DNA of 64,000 nucleotides, taken from Antitrichia curtipendula (Eukaryota; Streptophyta; Bryopsida; Hypnales; Leucodontaceae). A model generated the notes under the pieces. The model ran no database searches. It was not told the origin of the DNA and was given only the letters and a program-made list of their open reading frames with translations. The stretch lies in the NCBI GenBank assembly GCA_951230915.1, contig OX579634.1, forward strand, positions 12,612,725 to 12,676,724, given 5' to 3'. Positions 12,585 to 24,303 of the stretch are shown here, in pieces (the stretch's first letter is position 1; each line of letters begins with the position of its first letter). The translations under genes were made by a program, and so were the position numbers.

Positions 12585-14221
12585 ATGCCGCTTGTGGTAA
12601 GTAAAGATTTGCGGAGGGGAAGTTCAAAACTGGCACGACAGTTTCTGCAATTTGTTTGACAATTAGTCAAGGGTAGATCAAGGTTTTACTCAGGGCTAAT
12701 AAAACCAACGTTTGGTCAAATATTCCAAAAACTTTGACGCTATGAAAATCTTTTGACTTGTGGTGCCTTCCCGGGCTTTAATCTGTTGAATTTGATGTCA
12801 TTTTCAGGATCATTACAAAGCTCTTGGCGTTGATTACGATGCAACGGATGACTTGATACGCACAGTCTAGCTATCTACGCCTCGCTCTGGTTGGTGAAAT
12901 AACATTTACTCATGCTTTATGAAGGTCTCCAAGCTGTGTGTAGAGATTTTAAATGCCATGTATTTTAAATATCTAAGGTGCTTGATCTGTGTTTGTTCTC
13001 TGGGGATTAAGGTAACCGGTCCAGAAATCGCCCACCCAAGAGCTGAAACTGAATTTTGAGAAGGCAAAACTTCTAGAAATATTTTTCAGTAAATTTTCCT
13101 TGAAAGAGAAGTGGATTTGACATCTAACCTAAGTCGTTTCATATTTTTTGGAGCTTTTTGAAATTAGTTATGAAAATTTGAAGTTGAACTGGCATAGGGC
13201 TCCAAAATCGTCCACCCCTACAATGTACACTGTTTGTACATCAGTGAAGGCTATGAAAAAAGAGCATGTACAAATCGTGTACATTTTACAGGTGGGCGGT
13301 TCTTAATGCCCGAACTATTTTCGAGCCTGTTACCTTAGTACCAAACGCTTCATTTGTTCCGATGGTTTCATTTATTAAGCCATGAGACATGTAAGTTAGG
13401 CCTTATGGCACTTTCACCTTGTGTCAGTTCCTCTACAGAAATGGCACCCCGACAAACGCAATTATGGTGCCAGTGCAGCTACTCCGTCAAGTTTCAAGAG
13501 ATTAGTGAAGCATATCGAGGTCAGCTTTTTTCATGTGTGGTTACAGTTGGTACTGCTTTGTAGACTTACAACAAGTTGTGAAGGATAGAACGCAAATTAT
13601 CTTCTTATTTCCGGCCGTTGCATATTGAACTCATCATACCAAGCTGCTTTCCTAGGTCAAGCTACGTACCAGATTCCAACAGATTATTGTCCTAATCAAC
13701 AAAGAAGTGACCAAAATCAATGCGACCAAATCAACAAAAAAAAAAAAAACTGAATTTTCTAGTAGTGTTGTGTGGTTCTAGATTTATAAATTTACTATGC
13801 ATTTTATACTCTTTCACACCCTGCACAATCTAACTCTGAATCGAGCCATCCATGTGTTTTTCGTGATTTGGGTTTGTCAAGGACAGTCCTAAGTGACCCA
13901 TTGATGCGACACGAGTACGACATCCAAGGGAATTACAGCCTTCCGGATTACAATCACATCGTGAGTAACAACTTCTGATTTCCTTGTTTGTATCTTGACC
14001 GACAACTGTCCGTGATTTTCTGGTCCTCTTAGCAGTTGAATTTTTCTAAACAGACTGAGTAACGTTCTGATGCTTTTGGGGGCACCCATTTGAGGGAAAG
14101 ACTCCCAAATTGGTGGCATCGCTGAGAATGGATCATTTGACTGCAGGACTATCTGAAGCGGTTTAAGAGCTTGATATTGACCTGCAATGGGCTGGGGATT
14201 AGCAGTCGCATGGACCCGTGA
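12585..14221 (+). pseudogene. Small J-domain (DnaJ-type) protein gene with two frame-breaking indels
   Basis: Plant J-protein resembling short single-J-domain co-chaperones, expected to stimulate an Hsp70. Exons read: a possible start exon 12585-12596 (weak), 12808-12889 (DHYKALGVDYDATDDLIR, then YLRLAL), 13439-13519 (KWHPDKRNYGASAAT, then KFQEISEAYR, with the catalytic HPD), 13887-13960 (VLSDPLMRHEYD) and 14147-14221 (DYLKRFKSLILTCNGLG, then stop). All junctions have GT-AG signals and matching phase. Two lesions break the frame: one extra base near 12861, giving TAG at once, and one missing base near 13483; net length is restored. So it is either a young pseudogene or a real gene with two sequence errors. 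The intron 12890-13438 carries a MITE (13008-13337), and another MITE begins 25 bp after the stop. Confidence 0.8.
13008..13337. mobile_element. TAAGGTAG-ended MITE, subfamily 1, in the J-protein intron
   Basis: The ends are TAAGGTAACCGGTCC and (right) CCTGTTACCTTA. The body shares words such as GACATCTAACCTAAGTCGTTTC with the copies at 56639, 57549, 58006 and 60273. It sits wholly inside intron 12890-13438. Confidence 0.75.
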
Positions 14222-14245
14222 TAGTAATAACAGAAAGATCAGTAC

Positions 14246-14477
14246 CTGATTTGGATGGGGGTGGATTGACCCCCTCGCTCGGCCTTACCAAGGGTGCCTG
14301 TAAGAAAGAAGCCCCCTATTTTGCGTTGTTCTAGGGTATATTCTTGACTTCATTTCACAAATTGGGGGTCTCTGATCGCAAATATGCATTCAAAATTTGC
14401 AAAAAAAATAATGTGCAAAAAACAGGGTTTGCCCGCAAGGCCGAGCGAGGGGATCAGTTCTCCCTGGCCCTGATTTG
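14246..14477. mobile_element. hAT-type MITE with 8-bp target duplication, copy 1
   Basis: The 216-bp element 14254-14469 is flanked by the exact 8-bp repeat CTGATTTG (14246-14253, 14470-14477). Its ends are related to GGCCGGGGTGAATTGACCCC, with inner CCCCTCGCTCGGCC conserved at both termini. Eight-base duplications indicate hAT transposition. It is related to the better-preserved copy at 48666-48901. The frames across it are not credible genes. Confidence 0.8.
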
Positions 14478-14880
14478 GAAGCTTGGAAATTTGGAAGCAT
14501 CCACCTTCCACATGAAGGTGAAGTGCCAAGATGGCGATCACTTTAAAATTTGGTAAAGCATTATATTTCTACATTCATCCATCTTTGGGAAACCAAAAAA
14601 CACTTTACAATCATATTCATACACTTTTTCCATCCAAATTTGACGATTTCATCTATTTTTAAAATAGAAAATGGAAATTTGTTGGCAAAAAAATATTACT
14701 TTTAATGGACAAAAAATAAGACGTTTATTTTGAAATGGTGCAATTTGGCTGTATGGTGCCGGATACAAAAAAAAAAGGGTTGATCACCACTGGTTTTGGT
14801 TTTTTGACATGATGAGCTTGATGAGATGTTGTTTCTTGTGCCTTCTTGAAACCCACGAAAGGATTGAAGGTTGTTTAATT

Positions 14881-15295
14881 TAAGGTAGTGTGCTTTAAAA
14901 GCGTCCATCTTCTTCAAACCGCCCCTATTTTTAGGTGGAGAATGGACATGGGGTGATCCTTAAATGGACCAGTTTAGCAATTGAATGCATTGAGGAAAAA
15001 CTGTTTTTTCTATTGCAAGAGCCAATCACTGTCTTTGATTTCCACACATCTCTTTACAAGTTGCAAGTGGATTGATTTTGGAAGACCTATGTTCACAAAT
15101 AGGTGCCTATGTCCTGAATCTTTGAAAATTTATAAGTAATTCAAAAATGCTTGGAAAAATACAAAATCACTTGTGTTAAGTTCCACATCTATTTTTCTTT
15201 CTCTGAAAAATTATCTAAAAATATTTCTATCTACGGAAGCTTGTAGAAAAGGCGGACCAACCCTTAAATAATCGCTTTAAGAGCATACTACCTTA
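14881..15295. mobile_element. TAAGGTAG-ended MITE, subfamily 2, copy a
   Basis: The ends are TAAGGTAGTGTGCTTTAAAA and (right) AAGAGCATACTACCTTA. The body shares long blocks with 33213-33626 and, inverted or diverged, with 38115-38526 and 58719-59102 (for example GAGCCAATCA and AGACCTATG..CACAAATAGGTGCC). Confidence 0.75.
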
Positions 15296-17439
15296 GCAGT
15301 TATCACCACATTTGGATTGAGATTAAAGGCCGCTTCACACTATGGCCGACCAAGCCAACAAGCAAGTGCAAGGGCTATACGAAGGTCTTTATTTATTGTT
15401 CACAATTCTGGAGTTATTGAGCTGGTGCTGTAACTTAATCCCTACTGCCCTGATTGGCCGGTTTGAGTGGAGCTTTGGGGCAGGTCGAGTGAACAAAGGT
15501 TTTTGGATTATTTTTTTGCATGAATGAAGGGAGCTCTTGATTGTCATGCTTTGTACGTTCAGCTTTGTTTCATGTGATTTTCAATAAGTATTGCTGAAGC
15601 TATAATTTCTTCTTCTTCTTTGGATCCTTAGCTGTTAATTCAACTTTGTAGTAAAGTAGTCCACTACATTTAAAGTGAAAATATTGATTTGGTTGGATAG
15701 ATTAAAATCTCTTTAGCCCTTAAAGGGCCTGAAAGTCCTTTGCCGTTGTACAGTATATGATGAATTCCGTGGTATTTGATCAAAAAAACATTGACCAAAT
15801 ATTTTTCAGTATAAAGTAAATTAATGGTCCTGATAGTACATAAGTAACAATGTATTGCAATTCATATATTAAACCACCTACTAGGAGAGTTGTAAGGTTC
15901 AATATGGGTTGTATGGAGGGGCTCCAGTGGCCTTCCAAGGGGTTAGAAAGTTTTTAATCATTATTGAAATGAAAGTTACAAGTTACATTTTTGGGAACTA
16001 AAATTCAGAAAAAGATATTTGGTCCACTACTAAATTCTCATTGGGATTGACATTTCTTGATTTTGTGTAAAAGTTATTATCAGTTCTGCAATCTTTTTAT
16101 TATTTATCTTCTTTCATTTAATACTTTTTCTTAAGCAAATATAATTTGTTATATTACTTTTCATTTATATGTTGTCAATTCATTATCAATATATGTAGAA
16201 TGCACATTTATTTTTATTAAAAAGTTTGGAAGATGAAACTTCATCTTTGGGAATGATTGGAAAAGTTTATGTTTGAAGTTCAAGCATGATGATTATGCAA
16301 TCAATGTGAAATTTGCACTTAAAAAAATTTACAATGAAATACTTAAACAAGCTTACTAAAAAATTCTATAGTAGAATCCCCCCAAAATAAAGAAAATGGA
16401 GATTTTAGTGTTGTTTTCAAAGACAGTATCTTGGTTTCTATTTGGGGCCTCAAAATCCTTCAAGGCTCTAGTGGTTAACAAGGACTTGTCATTAGCATTT
16501 CAAACTTTTTTACATATTAGTCTTATTGGTCGTAGAAACCAAGATGTAGCAATTAAATGGTCAAATACTTCTTGTTTGTATATAAAATGTATGATTTTGG
16601 TCTAGTTTTTGCCAACAACTTTGTAAGTGGCATATGACATACTTGAGTTGATTTTAAGCCATATTACTTAATTTATTTATAGATTGAATACAATATTTTG
16701 TTGCAAAACTATAAAAAAAATTGAAAGTACATTTCAGAAATTTGGATTTTTGCTCTTAAACCTTGATTTTAGTGTTCAATTTTTATTTACTTTGTTGAGC
16801 AATATTAATAAAATTATGCATCACAAGTCTTGTCATATTATTATATAGCAAAGGGCCAAAGGTAGAGCTCATCCTTTGTGAACAACTCTTTTTGTTCACT
16901 GGATATCCTTCTTTGAGTGATTTGTAGGAAGAAAATTATTTACACAAATTGACATTTGATTCTTTGAATTCATAGTATGCATCCTCTAAATATTTAATGT
17001 TATCATTTCTACAATGTTTGAAGACTTAGAAACTTCCTAAAATCATTTTTTTGCAATTTAAGTTGAAAGCCTATAATTATGTTTTTGAATTTGGAATGAT
17101 ATGCTTGCATATAGAAGTGACTTGTGGCCTTTTGATTTTAATCATGACAAAGATGAAACTAATTGATTGTTGTGGAAATCCTTTACCAAGTCAACATAAA
17201 GATTCATTGGAAATTCAAATATAAAAACACAATTTAACCTAACGAGTCTATGAGCTTGTAGGCTAGTTCAATATTATTTGATTTATATGCACTATTTTAC
17301 CACTATTTTTTCAAGAGTGAAAAATGTTTTATTTTATTTTTTAGATAGTATTACATATCTTAACCCTATATAGACACTGTAGCCAAAAAGTAGTTGGTGG
17401 ATGACATTCCAGATTACAATAGAAATGAAGAACGCATCT
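15296..17439. other. AT-rich intergenic region
   Basis: No gene, RNA gene or defined element could be recognised. Short open frames have AT-driven composition and no family resemblance. Confidence 0.5.
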
Positions 17440-17670
17440 AAAGTAGGAGCACCCAATTGCATCAATGTACGTAATGGGCTAATGGAGTCTCTTTCTAAAT
17501 AAGGTAGTGATTCTACAACTTAAATGTAAGTACAATGTAGATGGTTTATCATCTTGGTCAACAAAAAATAAGCCATCTATATTCCACCTACATTTAAGAT
17601 ATGAAATTACTACCATCTGTAGAAATTGATGCCATTGGGTCCATTGATGCCATTGGGTTCTCCTACTTTA
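17440..17670. mobile_element. Foldback MITE (AAAGTAGGAGCACCCAATTG ends)
   Basis: The left end AAAGTAGGAGCACCCAATTG is complementary to the right end CATTGGGTTCTCCTACTTT. An 18-bp direct repeat containing GATGCCATTGGGT precedes the right end. The interior also folds (CATTTAAGATATGAAATTACTACC against the left half). About 231 bp, non-coding. Confidence 0.6.
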
Positions 17671-19076
17671 TTGTTCTAAAAATTAGATCATTTTTGAGTT
17701 AGTACCTTGTCCATAGGTTGGCATCCTTCTAGGATTAAGTAAGTAATAAATTCTTCAAACTTTTGGGTGTAAATTTGAAATTATTTTGAGTTTTTGAAGA
17801 GAAAATAGTAAAGAGAATTAATATCAAGTACAAGATATGTTTAAAATTTCTAAAATTTTCACAATAGATAAAAATTATAGAATGAATTTATTGTCTGTGA
17901 TTTGGTTAGAAATTTTTGTGTCATTTTATGATTTAAAATGGCAACAAACCATGGTTATTGGCAAGTTTAAATTTCAATATGGTATAAGATAAGTTTCAGA
18001 AAATTCTTGAAACTTCAAATTGAAATAGAAACTAGCCATAAACAATGAGAAAATATCCAATACCATCTCCTGTTTATATAGTCACTCATCTCTCAAGAAT
18101 TAAATGAAAAATTACTCTGACAACAATCAGGTAGATGACTCACTAAAACAATGAATGTAGAATTGCAATCCAACATTTAGTATTATACATTTGAATTCAT
18201 TCATAAGTCACATTTTGACCTTGCAAAAGTTTCAAAGTTATCTATAAATGCCTAAACTAGAAATAGAAATTCCACTCTAGAGGCTATTAATTGATTATAC
18301 TAATAACTTCCAAAAAATATTTTTGCAATATAAAAATGAAAGATTGTCTATTTTTTTTCCTATTAAGGTAGGGATTCTATGTGCATAGAGATCCCTTGTC
18401 TACATAATCAAAAATTGTTCATTTACAATGTAGTTATAATCCAAACATTTTTCTTGTAAATAAAGATGTTTTAGACACTCTTTTTGATATCATTTTGGCA
18501 CTAGATTATCAAGACAATGTTGTACAATGAAATCTGATTTTTTGACATTGTAGTAATGAATTTAATATACGTTGAAAAGAATGTCAATAGAATGTCAAAA
18601 AATAAATAGGAAAATGGCATGATTATATAATTCATTCTAAAAGAAATTGAAATTTGTTGGAGCCATATGCATCGGGTATTTGAACTCATAGGATTTGAGT
18701 CACTCATCACAAATCAATATTTAATTGTTAAATATTCATTGACACTTGCATTTATTAATTTCTAATTATTACAAATTATCATATAATTTTAATATGTAAA
18801 ATACAAAAAATTAATTTTTTCTATATCATGTATAGTGTATCACATTTTTATTTTTAATATACCAAAATATTACTATGGAGCATCATATATATGTAATATA
18901 AAAAACATGTTAGTTTAAATTTAAATAATTTTATAAATATATTAGTTTAATTCATTTCGATGTAATAAATTGCTAATTAAAGAAAAAAATATTTATAACT
19001 TATTCCTTCATCATTTGTAAGTAGAAAAATAATTTAAATTATATTAAAATAATAAACATTTACTATTTATATATAA
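17671..19076. other. AT-rich intergenic region
   Basis: Very AT-rich sequence; no gene or clear repeat end seen. Confidence 0.45.
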
Positions 19077-19527
19077 TACTTCCTTTGTCCCAAACCAATC
19101 TTTCTGTTGGACAAAATGATCCGGATTAAGGTTGAAATTAACATTTTAAAAACCATTTCATGTAGTAAGTAGAGTTTGGTGCACTCCTAGCATCTTAGAA
19201 ACTTTGGTTATTGCAATTCTTTTCAAAGTGCAATTTGGGAGTATTGAAAAGTGGAATTTTTGGTGCATTTTCAAGGAGCACCAATGGGCACCTAATTGTT
19301 GAATGTAGGGTACATTGTTTGACCCCTCTAGTCATTTCATTTGTTTTTTGACTAATGTGATTGCATGGATGGAAGAGAAAATATTGCTCGGAGTTGTTTT
19401 GCCGGTTCCATATAGCAATTGAAAGCTGACTTTGATCAATTCTCAATGTCACAAAGTACAATAAAATGATCATTTGGGGACAAAAAATTGAAGCCAATAG
19501 GAAGATCATTTGGAGATGGAGGTAGTA
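19077..19527. mobile_element. Stowaway-like MITE, long copy
   Basis: The ends are TACTTCCTTTGTCCCAAACC and (right, inverted) TACTACCTCCATCTCCAAAT, with TA on both sides. Inner blocks (CCAATCTTTCTGTTGG and, inverted, ATCTTCCTATTGG) also match. This is the layout of mariner-related Stowaway MITEs, although the termini are diverged. Confidence 0.5.
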
Positions 19528-20089
19528 GATGGAGCATCATATTAGTTTGAAGATGTGATGAGATTTTATTTTTCAATCTTTCATCATATAAGACATCCAT
19601 ATTAAATTGAATTTATTTGAAATTGAGAAGAAAGAGGTTGGTATCAGCTTCAATATAAAAAATCATCCATACAATAGATTCAATTTTAATAGACAAAAAC
19701 TGTCCAAAAGGGGCCTATTTTTTTCAGACAATTTATAAGCCACAAAATAAGAAGCAAAGACATTGTGCTAGGTGCCAAGAAGCTTGTAAAGAGGATGTCA
19801 AGAGAATATTTGGCATTTTATAGGCCAAGTTTGGGACAAAGCAAAATACCTTGCAAAATATTTGTGCAAGATAGAATGACCTATTTTCATGAACAAGAGG
19901 AATATAATGTGGTTTAGCAACATACACATTGACACCTAATGAAGTTGCTAAGACCAATTTTTAGTTTTGTGCTTCTTGGCAATAGATTCGCCTATACATT
20001 GAGAAAAAATTGGATTATAATCTACACATTCTTAATTTCTACTAATTCCAAACTTGATGAAAAATTAGCAAAAAATAGTGCAATCATCA

Positions 20090-21058
20090 TTAACCCCTCA
20101 TCGCCGAAGGGGACGAAAAGTGTCCTCACAAAAAATTCAAAGTGCTGTAACTTTTGCATCCGATGTCCAAACTCAATAAAACTTGTTGGTAAAGTTGCGC
20201 TCTCTCTTCTAGTTTATGTGGCAGAATTTTCAGATAAATGAGAGCTTTATTGATTTCTTGAAAGCCAATCGAAGTTCATAGGTTCAATTTGAATTCACCA
20301 AACTGCATTTGAAGACTGCAACTTCGGGGGCTTGTATCTCCTTCATCCAATGTTCGTTTTCAATCAAATTTGTTGTGTTATGTTCCCCTTTAAGTTTAGT
20401 TATTGTGTTTAAATTTTCATGTCAATCCAAGTTGTTTTGAATGCTTGGGAGCAATTCGAAGTTCAAAATCTAGACATTTTTGCATTACAGTGAACTTTGG
20501 TGGCTTATAACTTCTTCATACAGGAGTTTTTTTCAATAATTTTTGTTGGAAAAGTTTCACATACTAGTCTAGTTCTTGTGGTAAAAAATTCATATCAATC
20601 CAAGAAGATATGATTGATTGAGAAGCATTTTAGCAGAGGTAGGTTCAGCTGTAGATGTGTTTTTTTGCTACTTTTTTCACTGTTTTTTGACATTTCAAAA
20701 CAACTTTGCAAATGCAATGAGTCGATTAAATGTGTTTTTTTTCCACCAAATTGTTTGTCTTTTGGTTTAGAATCACCTTGTAGTTTAAAGTTTTTTCATT
20801 TGAGTAGGTTTAGAAATCGAATTCCACCTCGAAATGTGTTTTTAGGAAAATTTCAGCATCTTTTTTCAACACTAAAACATTATAATCTTTCAATCTATAC
20901 CGTCAAATGACCCCAAATTTTACTTACACCATATACAACATGCACACTATAATATTGTACGGTTGAGATTTTTATACCTTACTCACATTTAGATTTATAA
21001 CACTTGAAAAGCAAGGTTGTTTTTTGACATGGTTAGAGCTTCGGCGGTGAGGGGTTAA
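20090..21058. mobile_element. piggyBac-like non-autonomous element with internal repeats
   Basis: The ends are TTAACCCCTCATCGCCGAAG and CTTCGGCGGTGAGGGGTTAA: TTAA plus a 16-bp TIR with one mismatch. The 969-bp interior holds three diverged copies of a module spaced about 175-195 bp, each with a TAACTTYTKCATCC-like word followed by CAATNAAANTTGTTG (about 20134, 20330 and 20505). No transposase frame. Confidence 0.65.
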
Positions 21059-22366
21059 TCTTGTTTCTTGGCCGGAGAAAATTATCCCCCAACTACATTG
21101 TTCAATTGGACATATACTAAAACGTTAACATTATTGAAAACATGTTGTATACTTTATGTTCCTTCAAATGGATGCTTCAAGTACCATTTTGGCAACCCAT
21201 GGGAAAGAATCTTATCCACTACCAACACTCCACTACATAAGATTTCACTACTGTAGAGGGATGTGAGTTCCTTAGAGTTCCCTGACTGTGGGAATTCTGC
21301 TACAACAACAAGCCAACATGGCGAAGGGACTTCCATGCCAGATATTAATATTTAAATTTAATTAATTAAATTTTTAACACAAATTTATTATTATTTTATT
21401 ATTATTATTTTATTATTATTTTATTATTATTTTATTATTATTTTATATTTTGACCAACGTTGTATGGTTCAGAGGCTTGAAATGGACCTCCATACCCTCT
21501 CAACATCGAATGCACTGTTTTGGGCCTGATGAATTCTAAAATTACCACATTCTATAGGCTTTTTTTTGGCAAAGGGAAAAAACAAGGCAAATGTATTTTC
21601 ATCATTGCATGTTGGATTATCACAATAGGGATAGTGACACCCTCTTTGCCCCATTCTCAATCTTCATAGAATGGAGACATCACGCTCTTTAGTTGGCTCT
21701 TCTTGTCTTTTGGAGGTCCCATTCTATCAAGATCGAGAATAGCCATTATTCTCTTCCAAAGTGAAAGATGGGCTTGAAGAAGATTTCTTCATAGAGTTTT
21801 TCACTCAAGTTGCTAGGAAAGTATCCCATCACAATAGTAAACACAATTGCTGCAACAATAACTAGCGCAACATCCGGACTCCTCAACAACAATGCTCAAT
21901 AATCCTCATTAGATCCTCACTTAGCATTGACGCAGGAGTCAACATTGATGTGTGCACGTTGAAAAATTACTACTTTGATCTTCTTCTACTACAAGTGAAA
22001 ATTTCTCCCCAATTTCCATTCTCATTCTTGCAACAACACAAAAAGGGGGTCACACCTTCTTCACGTAGAATGACTCCCCATTGGCTCTCTTTTCTCTCAC
22101 CAACTTCTCATTCTTCATAGAAGTTTGCTTCTCGGAGAAGAAGCTAAATAACATCCACCCAAAACTTGCAATACATGGATGAAAATTGAATCATTAATCC
22201 AAAATAGAGTGATATTATCCTAAGATTCAGTGATAGTATTTTGCAATTTCATCCACTAAAAAAGGAAGAATATCTTGCCAAATATCCCCTATACAAAATT
22301 TTGCATGGCTTTTTAGCGTTTCTGGGGGGAATTTTTACTGAAAAGCGATGAAAAATTTGGAGGAAG
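21059..22366. other. Intergenic region upstream of the LYRM4 gene
   Basis: No gene recognised. It includes the minisatellite at 21385-21446. The last part (about 22300-22547) rises in GC and presumably contains the promoter and 5' UTR of the gene at 22548. Confidence 0.4.
21385..21446. repeat. AT-rich minisatellite, 11-bp unit
   Basis: Unit TTTTATTATTA repeated about four times, with an irregular first unit. Confidence 0.9.
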
Positions 22367-22547
22367 ATGGGAGACTGGGAGTTAAGGTCCCTCTATCTCA
22401 TACTTCGTATGAAGGGGCCTGGAAAATCGTCGTGGGCAGCCCTCGAGAGTCGAGAGGTTGCGTGTTCACCCTTGTATTTGGCGCAGCTTTACTTCTTTAA
22501 GTTACAGCCCGTGCGCACACTGAATTTCAGTTCCTCTAGCAGAGAAG

Positions 22548-22793
22548 ATGGCGCCATCGCCAGCCCAGGCCCGTGAGCTCTACCGAGCGCTTGTGCGCGA
22601 AGCTCGCAAATTCTCCAACTACAACATCCGGGAGTATGTGAAGCGCAGGACGGTGGCTGGTTTTCACGAGCAGCACGCGGATCCTGCAGCGGCGTACGCC
22701 GTAGGAAAGGAGCAGCTGGAGTTGGCCAAGCGTCAAGCGGTTGTGTACAATTTGTATGCGCCGCGGATGAAGAGTATCATGGACTTGAGTTGA
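22548..22793 (+). CDS. LYR-motif protein, ISD11/LYRM4-like (Fe-S cluster assembly)
   Basis: Single-exon gene for an 81-residue mitochondrial LYR protein. ISD11/LYRM4 binds and stabilises the cysteine desulfurase NFS1 and recruits acyl-ACP in iron-sulfur cluster assembly. The LYR tripeptide is at residues 11-13, followed by FSNYNIREYVKRRT and GFHE, which correspond to the FSAYNYRTYAVRR..FRE block of LYRM4. The end (VVYNLYAPRMKSIMD) matches the C-terminal helix. Length fits the family (about 80-95 residues). There is no separate targeting peptide, as is usual for this family. The ATG lies in AAG ATG GCG; an upstream in-frame start is not needed. It is the best-preserved short gene in the window. 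Confidence 0.93.
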   Translation: MAPSPAQARELYRALVREARKFSNYNIREYVKRRTVAGFHEQHADPAAAYAVGKEQLELAKRQAVVYNLYAPRMKSIMDLS

Positions 22794-23808
22794 ATGGTTT
22801 TCCAGGGCCAAGGGACAGGTATATCCGTGCCAAGTTCAACCTATCTCGTCAAATTAGGGTTTAGCACCATATGGACTGATACGCTTTATATTAGGTAGGG
22901 GGTGTTGACATTTGTAGTTCGTGTAACCTTCGCCTTGCCTTGAAGAGATTGGACATCCGAAGGACAAGCGATCTTACTATGCGAGACTTAAATTTGTGTG
23001 GTTGTTCCAGCCGTAGTCAGTGTTGGGATTAGAATGCAAGAGGAGAGTCTGAGAATGGCTCATATAATTTCTGTACGAATTTTATACTAGGACTGTTTCT
23101 TTACTGTAAGCCTACTGGACAAGAGATTGGCATTCATCTGGAGAAATCTAGGGTAAGAGATCTTTCACATTCTTAGGAGAAATGGTTACCATTTTGCACT
23201 TATACAGACCTCCGAATGTTAGCAGTTGTTGCAAATATCTGCATACTGTAATTGGGGAAGTGTCTCTCTGTTGTGACGAATGCATTTGTTAAATACTCGA
23301 TCGAAGTAATGCAATGATACCTTTTCAGGGGACAGAAGTAGGATAGAAGACCCACCGTTCACATGAGCTTTCTTTAAGGTATCAAGGGCAACGAAGTCCT
23401 TTCTGACGTATAGAAGATCCTAGAGTATTTATAAGAAACCAAAGGTCATCTTGAAGCCGGGATTAGGGATCTTCTTCTGTGGGGTCTTCAAAGCATCAGA
23501 CCTGGAGGAAGAAACCCTGCTGCATGCTGGGTTTCCTCCTCCTAGCCCTCTATTCTAGTACAAAGTAGCCCGTTTTCTGTTCTGTGCTCTTGTTTTGTAG
23601 AATACAATCTCAATTTATGTAAACGGATGTGTATCAAAGCTTAGAATGACGAGTCATAACATACAAGGTAGATTATTTTGTCACTCAAGTTACAGATTTG
23701 GTTGCAGAATATTCAAGAGTCTGACTTCGTTTAATTCAGATTGTCACTCTTCCATTCTTCTAAAATTCCACAAAATCATGCAAATTCTACAAATTGAAAC
23801 GCTGTTGA
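22794..23808. other. 3' flank of LYRM4 gene, no gene recognised
   Basis: Probably the LYRM4 3' UTR followed by spacer. No open frame resembles a known protein. A TTGTAGAATACAATCTCAAT stretch near 23595 could serve transcript ends, but this is not provable here. Confidence 0.35.
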
Positions 23809-24303
23809 TTACCCCTGGAAGCACGTCCCTTGCAGGAGAGGTGATCTTACTCCACGGGTGTGCGGACTACGCAACGATTTCAGGGCCAGCTTCTTCTTAA
23901 TCCTTCGGATTCGGCGAGGAAGACTGTAGTAATAGTTGCACGCCACCACTGCACACACGGCCGCCTTGAGTCTCCCAAGTCGGCTCTTCACCCTTTCCTG
24001 CAACGTCTGCTTCCTGGAGAATGTGAAGCTGCGCAAATACTCTTGCCTGCTGCTGCTGCTGCTGCTGCTCCCATAGTTTCGTCTGGCAGCTGGGTAGTCG
24101 ATTTGCTCGTCGTCACTGTCTCCAAACTCGTTCTGGAATGGCGAGAACGGGATTTCTATCAGCTTGAAGAATTGACCATCTCCGTTGTCCGCATCTGACC
24201 ACCTACTGCTCATTTTGTTGCTGGGATGTGATTTCGTATTCTTTCGGGGCTGAAACAGCTGGCCTGCAGAAGAAGCTGATTTCAGCATTGCATATGACAA
24301 CAT
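23809..24303 (-). CDS. Uncharacterised basic protein with Ser-rich middle
   Basis: This 164-codon frame (135 residues if the internal ATG at 24211-24213 is the start) looks coding: an acidic/aromatic N part (FFKLIEIPFSPFQNEFG), an acidic DSDDEQ patch, a run of seven Ser from a CTG/CAG repeat (about 24048-24069), then EYLRSFTFSRKQTLQERVKS, a Cys/Ala hydrophobic stretch (AAVCAVVACNYYY) and a strongly basic tail (RRIRRIKKK). I do not recognise the family. The overall plan (short, YLRS.TFSR core, basic end) recalls small unnamed land-plant proteins, which is only an impression. A putative acceptor (CTTCTGCAG) just before the upper part means the true N-terminus could lie in an upstream exon. Confidence 0.5.
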   Translation of the reverse strand: MLSYAMLKSASSAGQLFQPRKNTKSHPSNKMSSRWSDADNGDGQFFKLIEIPFSPFQNEFGDSDDEQIDYPAARRNYGSSSSSSSRQEYLRSFTFSRKQTLQERVKSRLGRLKAAVCAVVACNYYYSLPRRIRRIKKKLALKSLRSPHTRGVRSPLLQGTCFQG

